This document shows, in pieces, positions 11,410 to 22,288 of a stretch of 64,000 nt of DNA. The notes under the pieces are model-generated. The model made no database searches and had not been told where the DNA came from. It worked only from the letters and a program-made list of their open reading frames with translations. The number at the start of each line of letters is the position of its first letter. Position 1 is the stretch's first letter. Position numbers and translations under genes: made by a program. Location: contig NC_060060.1 in assembly GCF_020283565.1 (NCBI RefSeq), positions 14,074,001 through 14,138,000 of the forward strand. The letters are read 5' to 3'. The DNA is from Trifolium pratense. Lineage: Eukaryota > Streptophyta > Magnoliopsida > Fabales > Fabaceae.

Positions 11410-11698
11410 ATAAAATAAAATAACGGCTTCTAGTATAATTAATTTTGCCTTTTAGAAACGTACACCAACATATTTTTTTATTTTTTTTTATTATTATGTT
11501 ATAGTCTATAGATAAAAAAATTTACCGTTATTCAATAACTAATCTCTGTCGAAAATATGTGAGGCACTGAAAGAATACTTCCCACACAATCATTTTTTAT
11601 ATATACACAAAGAGTCGGAGATTAAAATTATGACAAAAGAAAAGTCAAAGTACTACTTTAAATGAATAAGTTTATTGCAAATTTATTTTTATTTTATT
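11410..11698. other. Short AT-rich spacer
   Basis: No feature recognised. Its right end holds the first copy of the 9-bp target duplication of the large element that follows (TATTTTATT, 11690-11698). Confidence 0.5.
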
Positions 11699-11879
11699 GG
11701 TTAAAATACACTTTTAACCCTTATATTTCATAAAGTTGCAATTTTGACCCCTTATGTTTCAAAATAGTAGTTTTGGTCCCATATGTTTATCCCCTTTTGC
11801 AAAAGCTAAATTTTGATTAAGTCAAAGCTGATGTGGCAAGTCACTCAAGTGACTCAGCTGCCACATCAATTTTTTTTTC

Positions 11880-11987
11880 TCATCTTATCCTATCCTATCC
11901 TATCCTATCATATCCTATCCTATCCTATCCTATCCTATCCTATCCTATCCTATCCTATCATATCCTATCCTATCCTATCCTATCCTA
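11880..11987. repeat. (TATCC)n pentanucleotide microsatellite
   Basis: About 20 units of TATCC with two interruptions (TATCA). Open in several frames only because of its repeat nature; not a gene. Confidence 0.95.
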
Positions 11988-12101
11988 TTATACTAAAGGT
12001 TGGTAGACTTTGAGACCCAAATCCAAAACCCTAATGAAACCCTAATTTATTTGCCAATTGGTGCTCTACACATTTGCATAATGTCCAATTGTATCTTGCC
12101 A

Positions 12102-12287
12102 ACATATGGTAGTCCGCATCAATTATATTGGACCTCTCCTTGCACCAATTGGAGAGCTCCACTAAACACAAGATGGCAGCAAGTAAACTAAGTGACATAT
12201 GGTAGTCTGCATCAATTTTATTGGACCTCTCTTTGCACCAATTGGAGAGCTCCACTAAACACAAGATGGCAGCAAGTAAACTAAGTG
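12102..12287. repeat. Tandem duplication, two 93-bp units
   Basis: Units 12102-12194 and 12195-12287 differ at a few positions only. Each contains CACCAATTGGAGAGCTCCAC and ends AAGTAAACTAAGTG. It lies inside the large Mutator-like element. Confidence 0.9.
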
Positions 12288-12861
12288 AATGAGGACAGAG
12301 GTTCAGCCCACAGATTCATCTATCTATTCCCCAATCCTATACCCTCAACATTCTCAAACTCTTTCTCTCGCCCTTTCCATCTTGTCCTTCACAATCACAA
12401 CAACAACCACTGCCACCACCACCTGTGAGGGAGTGGCCGAGAGAGAAGATTTGCCGGTGGGAGACAAAGAGTTCCGGCCGAGGAAGAGAGTGTTCCGACC
12501 GAGATAAAGAGTTCCGGTGGCGTTTCGTGGTAACACGGCGGTGACGGCAGTGACAGAGCTTCTTTCTCCTTCTTTTCTCTGGTTCGATCTTACTTTCTAT
12601 ACTCTGTTTATTTGCTTTTTTTTTCTGTTGCTTTTTTTTGTTGGCGAGGAGTGTTGATTTTGAGGTTGGATTGTTTGTGTTGTCTGTCATGTTAGTAATT
12701 TTGTGTGTTGATATTGTATTATTAAAGTTGAAAATTTTGTGTTATTTCCCATAAAAATAGGGTTGGAGAAGTGAGATGGAGAAGAACTGGATTGGTGGTC
12801 CAACAATAATACCTAGCTCTAAGGATCCGAAACCATATCTTCACTTGGCGCCGGAATTTGC

Positions 12862-13205
12862 TCACTACAAGGGAAATCACACTTATGTGCCTGTGACAAG
12901 AAAATGATATTGACAGGTTAATTACTGCATATAATTTTTTCCATGTATAGTATTCTTTTTCGTAACCTTTTTTTTTCTTTTTTTCTTTTCAGTTTGATAT
13001 GGGAGATGCAATTATTGATGGTAAATCCACTGGTATGTGTAGATTGCTATAAGCATAAATTTCAATTTATTTTCCTTATATTTCATAAATTGATCTTATC
13101 TTTAATTTCATTGGTTTGACGTTTTCTTATTGTCATTCAGGATATTGTGCTGATGGTTGTACAACCATTGCTGACTCAGGGACTTATTTGTTGGCGGTTC
13201 GAATG
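12862..13205 (+). pseudogene. Captured fragment of a plant aspartic protease gene
   Basis: Three exon pieces in order. The end of the first (about 12862-12916) reads HYKGNHTYVPVTRK, then hits a stop where the family has a Gly-Tyr-Trp run. The second (12993-13032) reads FDMGDAIIDGKSTG. The third (13141-13205) reads YCADGCTTIADSGTYLLAV, with the second catalytic DSGT of plant phytepsin-type aspartic proteases. Introns with GT and AG are retained between pieces, so the capture was at DNA level, not from mRNA. Before the first piece lies an unrelated open stretch starting MEKNWIGGPT. The active-site half with the first Asp, the saposin-like insert and the C-terminus are missing. Confidence 0.8.
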
Positions 13206-13700
13206 GTATGAATAAATGGCCTGTAGATATAGATTGATATTTAGCTTTTTTTTTTTTTTTTGACCGTGGAGTTTGATAGATTGTTAGATTTTCCACTAAT
13301 GAAAATTGGAAAGGAACTGTTAGATGGGATAATGATTACTCCTTTCTATTTCACTTTAAATTGTTTTCAATTTTAACATGTTATACTATATGCAGCACTA
13401 TGATTGGTTCTTTAATGATACAGTGTATCTTTGTTGGGGGCTTTAGAAATTGTAAATTTGTATTCTATTGTTCAATTCCAACTCACCAAGTTCGCGAAAT
13501 CCAAACCATTTTCTATTGTTCAATTCCAACTCCTGTTGATTACAATACGCGTCCTCTTGATACAATTATAGCAATTTCATTGATGCACTTGCTGTGGTAT
13601 GTGTCGTTCTTGTGATTTAAGGTTCAATCTTTATTGTGTTTCATTGCAATATTTGTTTTATATTATTTTCTAAACTTGAATTCTTGAATGATAATTGCAG

Positions 13701-13956
13701 GGTAAGGGAATAGGTAGTTTTTGTAAGAGAAGGAATAAGACTCACACACTCTATGTTAGGTGTGGCCATCACAGGTATTTTAGGTTTTTGAGTATTGTGT
13801 TTGTGTCAAAATTTATTTTATTTTATTTTTGTTTTTGTTTTGTTTTTAGAATTGGGTTTTGAAGATAGAATTTTTGTTGTGATTGAATGTTTTTAGATAA
13901 CTGGAGTGAGAAGGCTATTAGGATGCCTCACAAATTCAATAGTGAATTTAGAGAAG
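13701..13956 (+). pseudogene. Captured fragment of ribosomal protein L37 (eL37) gene
   Basis: Exon piece 13701-13774 reads GKGIGSFCKRRNKTHTLYV followed by RCGHH, the N-terminus of eL37 minus its start codon, with the first half of its zinc-binding cysteine pair. Exon piece 13897-13956 reads NWSEKAIR, then a shortened match to the C-terminal FREG. The middle exon part with the other zinc cysteines is absent. The intron (13775-13896) keeps GT...AG. Same orientation as the aspartic protease fragment just upstream, so one transcript could join them. Confidence 0.8.
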
Positions 13957-14109
13957 GTATTGTTTTCTTTAACTCTTTTTTTAGTATTTGATTTTACTAG
14001 CTTGAAGATTTTGATCATTTGCTATAAGAGATAGTTCTCTTCTTGCATCTCTTACATTATGATCCTTATTTCCATGTATTAACAATGAAAGTTAAATAAA
14101 AGGAAATTT

Positions 14110-16475
14110 GGAAGATGATCATGATCCTAACCTAGGATTCTTAAGGGTTTTTGATCATGATTGGATTAAATTTTCACAAGAGGAGAACCCTAGCCTCCTT
14201 TTTTATAAACCTGAGAAACTTGATAAGTCATTTTTGTTGAACAATCGTCAACCAACCAGCAACAACCAAAAAACGCACTCACGGTAATCTTTTGCACACA
14301 CACATACATATGAAAGTTCAGACTATTATCAAAGAATACTGGTCAAATTTGGTTTTCTCAAGACATTTGGCTGACACTGTCTCATACCTGTACCCCTTTT
14401 TTGGTCATGCTCATGTAACAATTTACTTAGGAGTACGGTAATAAAATTTTAGATATACTAGAGCTATGGACCAATTCATTCAGGCTTAGGTCAGGTCCAG
14501 TATAACAAATGAGTCCAAAGCTGATCCAAAGATGAATCAAATACCATGAAATACAGTGGATCATAAAGTGTTTTAGGAAGTTATTGATTCTTTTGATTTC
14601 TTCTCTTTTATATTTTGGTATTCTTTAAACACTATCAATTATCTTTTATGTAATTTCATCATCATCCCTTGAGGAAGTTTTCTTTCCCAAAAACAAAAAT
14701 GAAAAAACGATCAAAAGCAAGTAAGAAAACTCATTTTGTTTTTCTAGGTAAACATGATTACAGAATGTTTGCTGTATATATTATCTGAAATTCTGAATTT
14801 TGATGAAATCATATAATATAGTCAATTACTTGAAGAGTCAGTGACTGGATTTTCCTTGCTTCTTTCTCGATTTCTTTTGGCATACCTGGCAACGAGAATG
14901 AATGAACATGTAGCACACACAACAACGGCAGTAGCCTCCGACGTAGAGGTAAGGATTTCAGATCCATTCTATTGTTGTCCTCAATTTGTTTGTGATTATT
15001 CTTCTTGCTTCTACTCATATCATTTTGATTATTTTGTTGCAAGTTCAGTCTGTTATAGCTATAACTTATTTTGCCTTTTGTGCCATGGAATTTCATAAAA
15101 ATTTTATGCTCTAAAATCACATGAAGTGTGACATAAAAACTTCAATATCTGCAAAACTAATATTTTTATATTCTACAGATTTAGAATGAGTTCGTATAAC
15201 ATGGTTATTCTAATCAACAACAAACTTTCAGTAACCGTACACACTATACATGAGGTCTTTCTTTCCATGTCGTTTAGGTAATGTCATCTTCTCTCTTCGA
15301 TGATGTAAGATTCAAATAAACCATGTAAATTAGATAGAATACTTAAAGTATACAAAATCTATTATTTAAATTAAGACGTGAGTATTTGTGTGTTTTTTTA
15401 AATATATTCAATTCAACTTATTTGTAATCAATTTGTATAGTGGTGTAGCATAACAGAGTGCTACTAATTTTAGCAGTGAAAAAGGAAGGTTTTGAATTGT
15501 GAAGAAACTTGACCTGTGTAGTACATGTTTGATTATTTAGTAATTTAGATTTTAATTAAGTTTTAGTTTTCTGTTAATTATGAGACTGTCATAGAGTAGT
15601 TATTTGGCCATATGATTTTGTCTTCTATTTCTAGACACCCTACTTAAGTGCACTTTGTATGGTTTATTTTGATATTGGATTTCAAGTGGAGTAATTTATG
15701 TGTCATTTTTTTTACTATAATAGCAATTTGGCCAGAATATGCTTCACCAATTGGAGCTATACAGGTGGTGCTGCCGAATAAAGGAAATAGACTATATGTG
15801 CTTTCGTATGCTTTGAGTCTATATTAGGTGGTAGTTTAATTAGTGTAAATGAGAATGTTAGTAAGTGAAGTTGTGGCTTTGAAGAGATATTAGTAGTTTA
15901 TTTAGAAGGAGTTTTATCTTTGCATAAGGATTGACTATTGTAATGAATTTTCATAATGAGTCTGATATGTGGATATAAATAGTGGATCATAAGATGTGAG
16001 TTGTGATTTAAACTTACCTATTTACATAATTCAGTTTGATTTAGCATATTATAAAAAATACTATTGGTCTCTATGAGCATGATCAAACTATAAAAAAATA
16101 CTATTGGTCTCTATGAGCATGATCAAACAAACATGTTAAATACATAATGTTGCAAAATCAATCGCTTCTAGCATTAGATTTGCAGGAAAGATAAATGAAC
16201 CTATAAAATTACTTTGCGCAGCTTTATTGTGTCAACGGTTTATATGAATTAGAGACATATTAAAACAAACATTATTGTCTTTTATTAATACTTCGGTCTT
16301 TGAAGGCTCTATGAAATTCGATTCGATGTCACCGAGTCATTGCTATTTGTTTTTTAGAATCATATTAATTGCACACAAAAAAAAGAGTAAAAATCAAATT
16401 TTATACATTTCATGGGTTTTTGAAGACTCTACTATAAAATTTGGTATGACTGAGTCATCCACTTAATTATGTTTA
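14110..16475. other. Interior of the Mutator-like element, unassigned
   Basis: No recognised gene. 14106-14282 is open for about 60 codons (begins GNLEDDHDPN) and could be a captured exon of unknown source. 14841-14950 ends in a donor-like GAG|GTAAGG and could be another. 16049-16088 and 16089-16129 are two copies of a ~40-bp unit containing CTATTGGTCTCTATGAGCAT. Confidence 0.4.
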
Positions 16476-19400
16476 ACTAGGGATAAACCCGTGCGTTGCA
16501 CGGGTTTGATTAAAACATAAAATTAAAATATTTTTATAAATAAAAAATAATAATTGCGATAACTATAATCACATATAGTTAAATAATAGATATTATTTTA
16601 AAATATGATTATATTTAATATTAGTATATGAGTAAAAAAAAAGTTGTTTAGAAATATTAGATTTTTTATTAATTTATATCGTAGTTTGTTTACATTTTAA
16701 TGTAATAGATCTCTTATAATATTTCATAAGTTTGAAAGGATGTATCATTTTTTATTTTATTAGTGTAATAATATAAGATTTTAGTTTTCTTTATATGAGT
16801 TGCAATTTTATAGTCAAATGTCACTTTGTTTTTTATTTTTGATGTATCCCTTATTTTATTATTTTCAATAAGAGTTGGAGGCATACCTAATTATACTTGT
16901 AGACAATATTGCTCATGAGAAATGTTAAAAAAAGTTTTGATTATAGAATATGATTCATATATGGTGGCTTTGACTATTTGTTCCACGTGTTCTCATTTTT
17001 TGAAAATTATATATCAAATAGCATATTTTGCTTACTACGTTCTATACAATTTAAGGTTCCAAATAGCTTATCTACTTACTCATCTCTCGTTTTCTTGGAG
17101 TTTATTCTCACTTATTCACTTGGTGAAATTTTATTCCAACTTTATTAGTCCCAATTTTTTAGTCTATTGTTTGGTTCACTTTTTTTTTTTGCTTGGTCCT
17201 TTTTTTTTTTGTTTGTTTTTCTTTTTCTTGGTGAGGTTTGTGTCTCTTCAAAATTATTGTTAGTTTTTGTCCCTCTTATTTAATATTTTCTTGAACATTT
17301 ATTTTCTTATTATATTATATAAACTTGAATATTTATTGTTGTCAATATATAAGTTTGGACGAAGATTTTATATATTTGAATTTTGGTTAAGGTAAAGAAA
17401 GTCTTATAGATGAATTTAAGATTTAACATGTGTCATCTTCTTATTTGCTTAAAAAAATGTCATCTTATTCTTATAAATATTCCACTATTTTATTTTCAGC
17501 CGTAACGTAAACATTCTTTTAGAATATGTACTTAATTTATCCAAAAAGTTATATTATTATGTAAATTAAATTAATAATTTTTGAATTATTGGTGAATTTT
17601 AGTTGTGTGTAAATATGTTTAAATATATGTGTGATTATATTTTCTAAATATATGTAAATATATTTTAACATCTACGGTTTTAATAATTTCTAAAATTTAT
17701 TTTGACAAATGAGCATCAACAATTTTTATTTAATAATTTTTGTCTTTTTTTAATTTAATTTAGAAAGTTTTTAGTACAATTCTAAGTGGGAGGAAAAAGT
17801 ATTTAGCACAATTTCTAAACTAACATGTTTTTAGCACAATTCTTTTCATCGATTTATTTTATGGTTGTAAGAATAAGATGGCATGCGTAGATTAAAATAG
17901 GACCGTCCATTAAAATTCATATATACTCATATTGAACCATCCAGATTTAGGCAAGTGTTATACGATAAATGCATGAAGATTATATATTTGGACAACCTCT
18001 AAGTCAATTTGAATCAATATAACTTCTTGCATGTATTACAATTATAAGAACCGCATGACTTGAGTGTCAACTACAAAAAAAAAAAAAAAACAAACTTATT
18101 TTAATTTCTACTTTGTTTTTGTTTCTATATTTCTCTTGATCGAGATCAAGTAGATCACATACACATTGTAGACAATATAGTATTTAAAAATGAGACACAT
18201 ATTTATATTTCTAAATTATTTGGATTGTCCTCTTTTAATTGAATTCCTCCAACATCAATATACCCTCGATCTATATAAATTTTAAGGCACTTCAAAATCA
18301 ATAAATAAAAGTCTCTTTTATCCTCTTCAACTTATTCACATGAAAATAATTAATTATATTCCCATTAATCAACAATTTTTTATACAAATCTTTTACCTTA
18401 TATAAAATAATAAATGAAAAAGAAAATAAGAAACAAATAAGCTAAAACATTAGACTAATAAAATAATAAATGAAAAAGAAAAGTTGTCTAATTACAAACA
18501 TTATATCAATAAAAAAAATGATGGTTTACAAACTGCCATTAGAGTTAAATACACATCCTTACATAAGGTGTCATTTCATAGGCTTGATAAGGAGCAAGGA
18601 TGCAACATAAGCAAAAATATAAGTATGTTTTATCTTGTTCTCCTCCTTCACATGAAAAAATAGTCATATTCATATTAATCGATTCAACTCAAAGTTTAAT
18701 TAATCATCGAACAAAACACCGGTTGATATTTAAAAAAATATCCAACCTAAAAAAGAAATAAAAAAATGATTAGAGATGTTCTAAACTCAGAGTAATAGAA
18801 AAATTTCAATTTACAAACATATTAATAGGCAACTATCACATATATGTATATCAATTTCTTAATCAATCACATGTAGAAATACCTGATATTCTAAGAGGTT
18901 AGATACCATCACATACCAAGGACAAAAACCAATATACTTATGATGTAACTATATATATGCACACAATAGCTTTTAAATCAATTCAAGACACTATAATGTG
19001 TAACTTTAAGATATGGAAGGTGAAGATGCATAACTTTTTCTCATGGAGATGTTAGACAAAGAAACCATAGAGTTTTTGCCATGAGATAGATAAATTAAAA
19101 TTTTGTTAAAACATAGAAGGTAGACTTCCTGGTATGGTGGTGGTGATAATTAGCTTTTGGGTTAACTTTATATAGAGCTTGTATTTGATAATTAGCTAAA
19201 TTTACATATTCAATATTAGTGTCTCCAAGAATTCTTTGTTTTCAATTGCATTAATAGGAAATTGTAACATACAATATATATTTTAATAAGATATTGCAAT
19301 GCAATTAAAACAATAACATGATGCATCATTCCACCTTTCATTACTTGCAATTCATTTTTGTCTCAATTCAACAACAATAAATTGTGTTAGTTTTTTTTTT

Positions 19401-20301
19401 TAATATATTATTATTGTTTATTATTTATTATTAGAGTAACTCTATTATATGAAATATGAAAAGGTTTTAATAAAGATTGTAGACTTTTCTTATAGAGTGT
19501 CACATCATCACAATAACTTATATGTCTAAGTAGAGTCATAAAATTAGAAGTATGATCCCTTTTAATTCATTAGGCTAAGTAGAAGTATGATCCCTTTGGT
19601 TTCAAGCAATCCCTTCTAAACAATATAAGTAATGAAGAATGATCCCTTTTTAATTCATTTAGTATTGAAAGAATATATTTCAAGCAAGAGAGACACACAT
19701 TTTTTTTATTATTAAATTCAGTTCTTTAAGGGATTGATCAAAGAGGTTTGAAATATCAAAGTGACTCACTTGCTTGAAATATAATGATTCCTTTTTTATT
19801 AGTATTGAAAGAATTCCAATAGTCATGAATATTTTGTGGTTATATAAATCTTATATATTAGTTGGTCCATTTTAATTTAATAATTTTTCATTTTAGTTAG
19901 TTGGTCCCTTGTAAGAAGTTATATAGTGATAATTTGATATATTGATAATTAAAATAAAAATGATTTAATTAAAGATAATTAAAATTAAAATGATTTAATT
20001 AAAGGAGATGATGAAAAGGTTATATAGTGATAATTTGAGATATTGATAATTAAAATTAAAATGATTTAATTAAAGATAATTAAAATTAAAATGATTTAAT
20101 TAAAGGAAATGATGAAAATGTTTTTTAATAGAGATTGTAAACTTTTCTTATAGAGTGCCACATCATCAAAATACTTGATTGTGAGCAACTCAACATTCCT
20201 TTTACTTGTAAATAAAAGATTTACCTTGATCAACAACATCCATTATTGACATATAAATGGTGTTCCGTCAAACCCGTGCAACGCACGGGCAGCCATCTAG
20301 T
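16476..20301. mobile_element. Region bounded by two inverted Helitron-like termini
   Basis: The left edge reads A|ACTAG followed by CCCGTGCGTTGCACGGGTTT; the right edge reads the exact inverse, AAACCCGTGCAACGCACGGG, then CTAGT|T. Each is a hairpin followed by CTAGT, the Helitron 3' signature, so two Helitron 3' ends face outward in opposite directions. Either two Helitrons lie head to head inside, or this family uses both ends. The interior is AT-rich and has no helicase or other long frame. It lies wholly inside the Mutator-like element. Confidence 0.5.
19918..20118. repeat. Tandem duplication, two 101-bp units with inner repeats
   Basis: Units begin GTTATATAGTGATAATTTGA at 19918 and 20019. 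Each contains two copies of AAAATGATTTAATTAAAG. A further related pair, around TTTTCTTATAGAGTG, occurs at about 19484 and 20142. Confidence 0.85.
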
Positions 20302-20826
20302 TTTTAAAAAATGGAAGTAAGACCACACCCCCGTTCTAGGACTATATTATCATTCATGGCTTTGAAAATAGTTAAGTTATCAAATCTGAACCTCACGCTG
20401 AGGAAACATACCTTAATCGCATCCATAAGAGAGCTACCTCTTTTGCCATAAGAGGATTATTTCCTCCATTAGTTTTCTGTGTGATGATGTGTTAAGATTA
20501 AAATTAGATCATGTATCTCAAGTGAAAACAATTGATGACAAAAAAAAAAATTGACACCAGAAAAACTAAACTTAGGGGGCCAAAACTGTTATTTTGAAAC
20601 ATAGAGACCAAAATTATAACTTTCTGAAATATAGGGGGTCAAAAATACAATTTAGCCTATTTTATTAACTCTCATGTTCCAAGTTTCTATAGGAAAGAAA
20701 CTTTTGTAATCTAGAGTTCAGCCTATAATTTTATATTTTGGAACTCTTAATTTTACTTTCTTTTTGTTAATTATTGACATTCTTATCTGTATTTTTTTTC
20801 TTTGCTAAAAAGTTATCCCTAGTATT

Positions 20827-20949
20827 AATTCACTTGGGTTGGTCTGGTAGTATTGGTTTGAGACCTGGAAGTGTACTCCTCCTTAAAGTTTCGATTCTCT
20901 CTGGTGTCAATTTAGGTGAGCTAATTTAACTTCTTAAAAAAAAAAAAAC
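20827..20949 (+). mobile_element. tRNA-derived SINE with 19-bp target duplication
   Basis: The body has a box-A-like TTGGTCTGGTAGT and box-B-like GTTTCGATTCTC, then TGGTGTCAATTTAGGTGAGC and an A tail. It is flanked by an exact 19-bp duplication, AAAAGTTATCCCTAGTATT, at 20808-20826 and 20950-20968. The exact duplication suggests a fairly recent insertion. It lies just right of the large Mutator-like element. Confidence 0.9.
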
Positions 20950-21616
20950 AAAAGTTATCCCTAGTATTTGAGATTTCTCTTTCTTCTAAAACATTTGTTT
21001 ACAATATGTAATATGGGTTATCATTTGGTTTCCCACTATGTCTTTATGGCTTATTAGTGTTTTTTTTTAAATAAGAAAAAAAAACTCAAAAAAAAATAAA
21101 AATAAAAAATCTGGTATAACTGTATAAGAGTGCATGTTTCAAAAATATAAAAAAATTAGATTTTTCACTTTTTAATCTCCAGACTTTCTTACATTTTGAA
21201 AATAAAATTGACAAGTTTTAAAATGGAAATAAACCTTATTTGTCATATTTTCATTTAGAATCATTGGATCATAGCTGGCATCGTCAGAGATGTGTCGTTA
21301 ATAGCTTTTTGACATTTTCCACAAATCTTTAATTATCTTCAAATTTTGATCTTGAATAAAAAATGAGTAGTTTTTTTGTGAATATTCTTTTTGTAAAGAA
21401 ATGAAAACTCTATCCATGTCTCTCTCAATCTTTCTTGTACTCATTTCTTTCTTTTTCTTTATCATCTATCAAAGAAAAATGTGCGTGTTTTTACTCCAAA
21501 ACAAAAATGTAAGAACAAAACAAAAAAATAAATTAAAAAATAATATGAATTTTCAAAAGCTAACGGATAAGAAATAAACATTTATAGTGCATGTCAATAG
21601 AATTAGGAATTGTACC

Positions 21617-21698
21617 AAGCCACTAATTTGGTCTAGTGGTAAGGGATTTGGGTAATACATTCCTGAGTTCGATCTCAATTATTGTAAAAAAAAAATAA
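21617..21698 (+). mobile_element. Short tRNA-derived SINE with 16-bp target duplication
   Basis: An ~82-bp body with TTGGTCTAGTGGTAAG (box A region) and GAGTTCGATCTC (box B), ending in an A-rich tail. The exact duplication AATTAGGAATTGTACC flanks it (21601-21616, 21699-21714). Much shorter than the SINE at 20827. Confidence 0.85.
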
Positions 21699-21714
21699 AA
21701 TTAGGAATTGTACC

Positions 21715-22288
21715 CAAAAAAAACAAAAGAAAAAGTATAAGAAAAATAGCAAAGAATGTCCTTAAGACATCTGTTAAAAAAACAAATATAGAAATTTTTA
21801 AGTTAAAAAATACCAAAAAAATATTATATTCAACTTAAAATTTGTCATTCTTAATACAAAATTTCTATTATTTATATCCGTGATCTTACTATACTTGTTA
21901 GTATAACCCATTAAATTTATAAAAATTTAATTTTTTTTTGTACAGCTTACAATTTAATATACATAATATTTTTTTTCTTTTGACAAAGTATACATAATAT
22001 TATATAGTGGAATAGTGGATCGATGACAACAATGATGTATATATTAAAAAATCCATTTCATATTATAATGCATGTTTTAATACTTTTCACGTTTGACATG
22101 TGATGACACTAAAAAATTATTATCCATTTGAACATACACTTGCAAGCATGATTATAATTTCATTCTCTCACACCAATCACCATCTATAAATACCTTGCCT
22201 TCTTGAGAGTCTAACACAACAATCCTTAAGCTTATTTTTCTCCTATTACATATCAAATACTTTTGATTTAGAAAGAGAGTCAACAAAG
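21715..22288 (+). promoter_or_regulatory. Lipoxygenase promoter region with TATA box
   Basis: AT-rich flank without genes. A good TATA element, CTATAAATA, is at 22184-22192, about 97 bp before the start codon. CCAAT sits just upstream in CACACCAATCACC (about 22169-22181). Transcription likely starts near 22215-22225. Confidence 0.65.

Larger units (their letters stand above)
11699..20657. mobile_element. ~9 kb Mutator-like element carrying gene fragments (Pack-MULE type)
   Basis: The left end begins GGTTAAAATACACTTTTAAC and the inverted right end GGCTAAATTGTATTTTTGAC. The similarity continues for about 90 bp (GTTTCAAAATA..., TTTTGG(T/C)CCC). TATTTTATT flanks both sides exactly (11690-11698, 20658-20666), the 9-bp duplication of the Mutator superfamily. 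No MURA transposase was recognised, so it looks non-autonomous. Inside are intron-containing fragments of an aspartic protease gene and of the L37 ribosomal protein gene, a pentanucleotide repeat, a tandem duplication and two Helitron-like termini. The 12289-12770 stretch is GC-richer and looks like captured 5' UTR or promoter sequence of unknown origin. The 14100-14280 stretch is an open 60-codon segment of unknown origin. Confidence 0.75.

Noticed and set aside
11813..12013. Open frame through the TATCC repeat
   Set aside because: Exists only because the 5-base unit lacks stops in that frame; protein is pure LSYPI repeats.
12337..12690. 117-codon minus-strand frame, Lys/Arg-rich
   Set aside because: Antisense of A/T and GC runs in the captured 5' region; no domain and low complexity.
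16922..17263. 113-codon frame with hydrophobic residues
   Set aside because: T-rich DNA gives Phe/Leu/Tyr runs by composition; no start context or homology signal.
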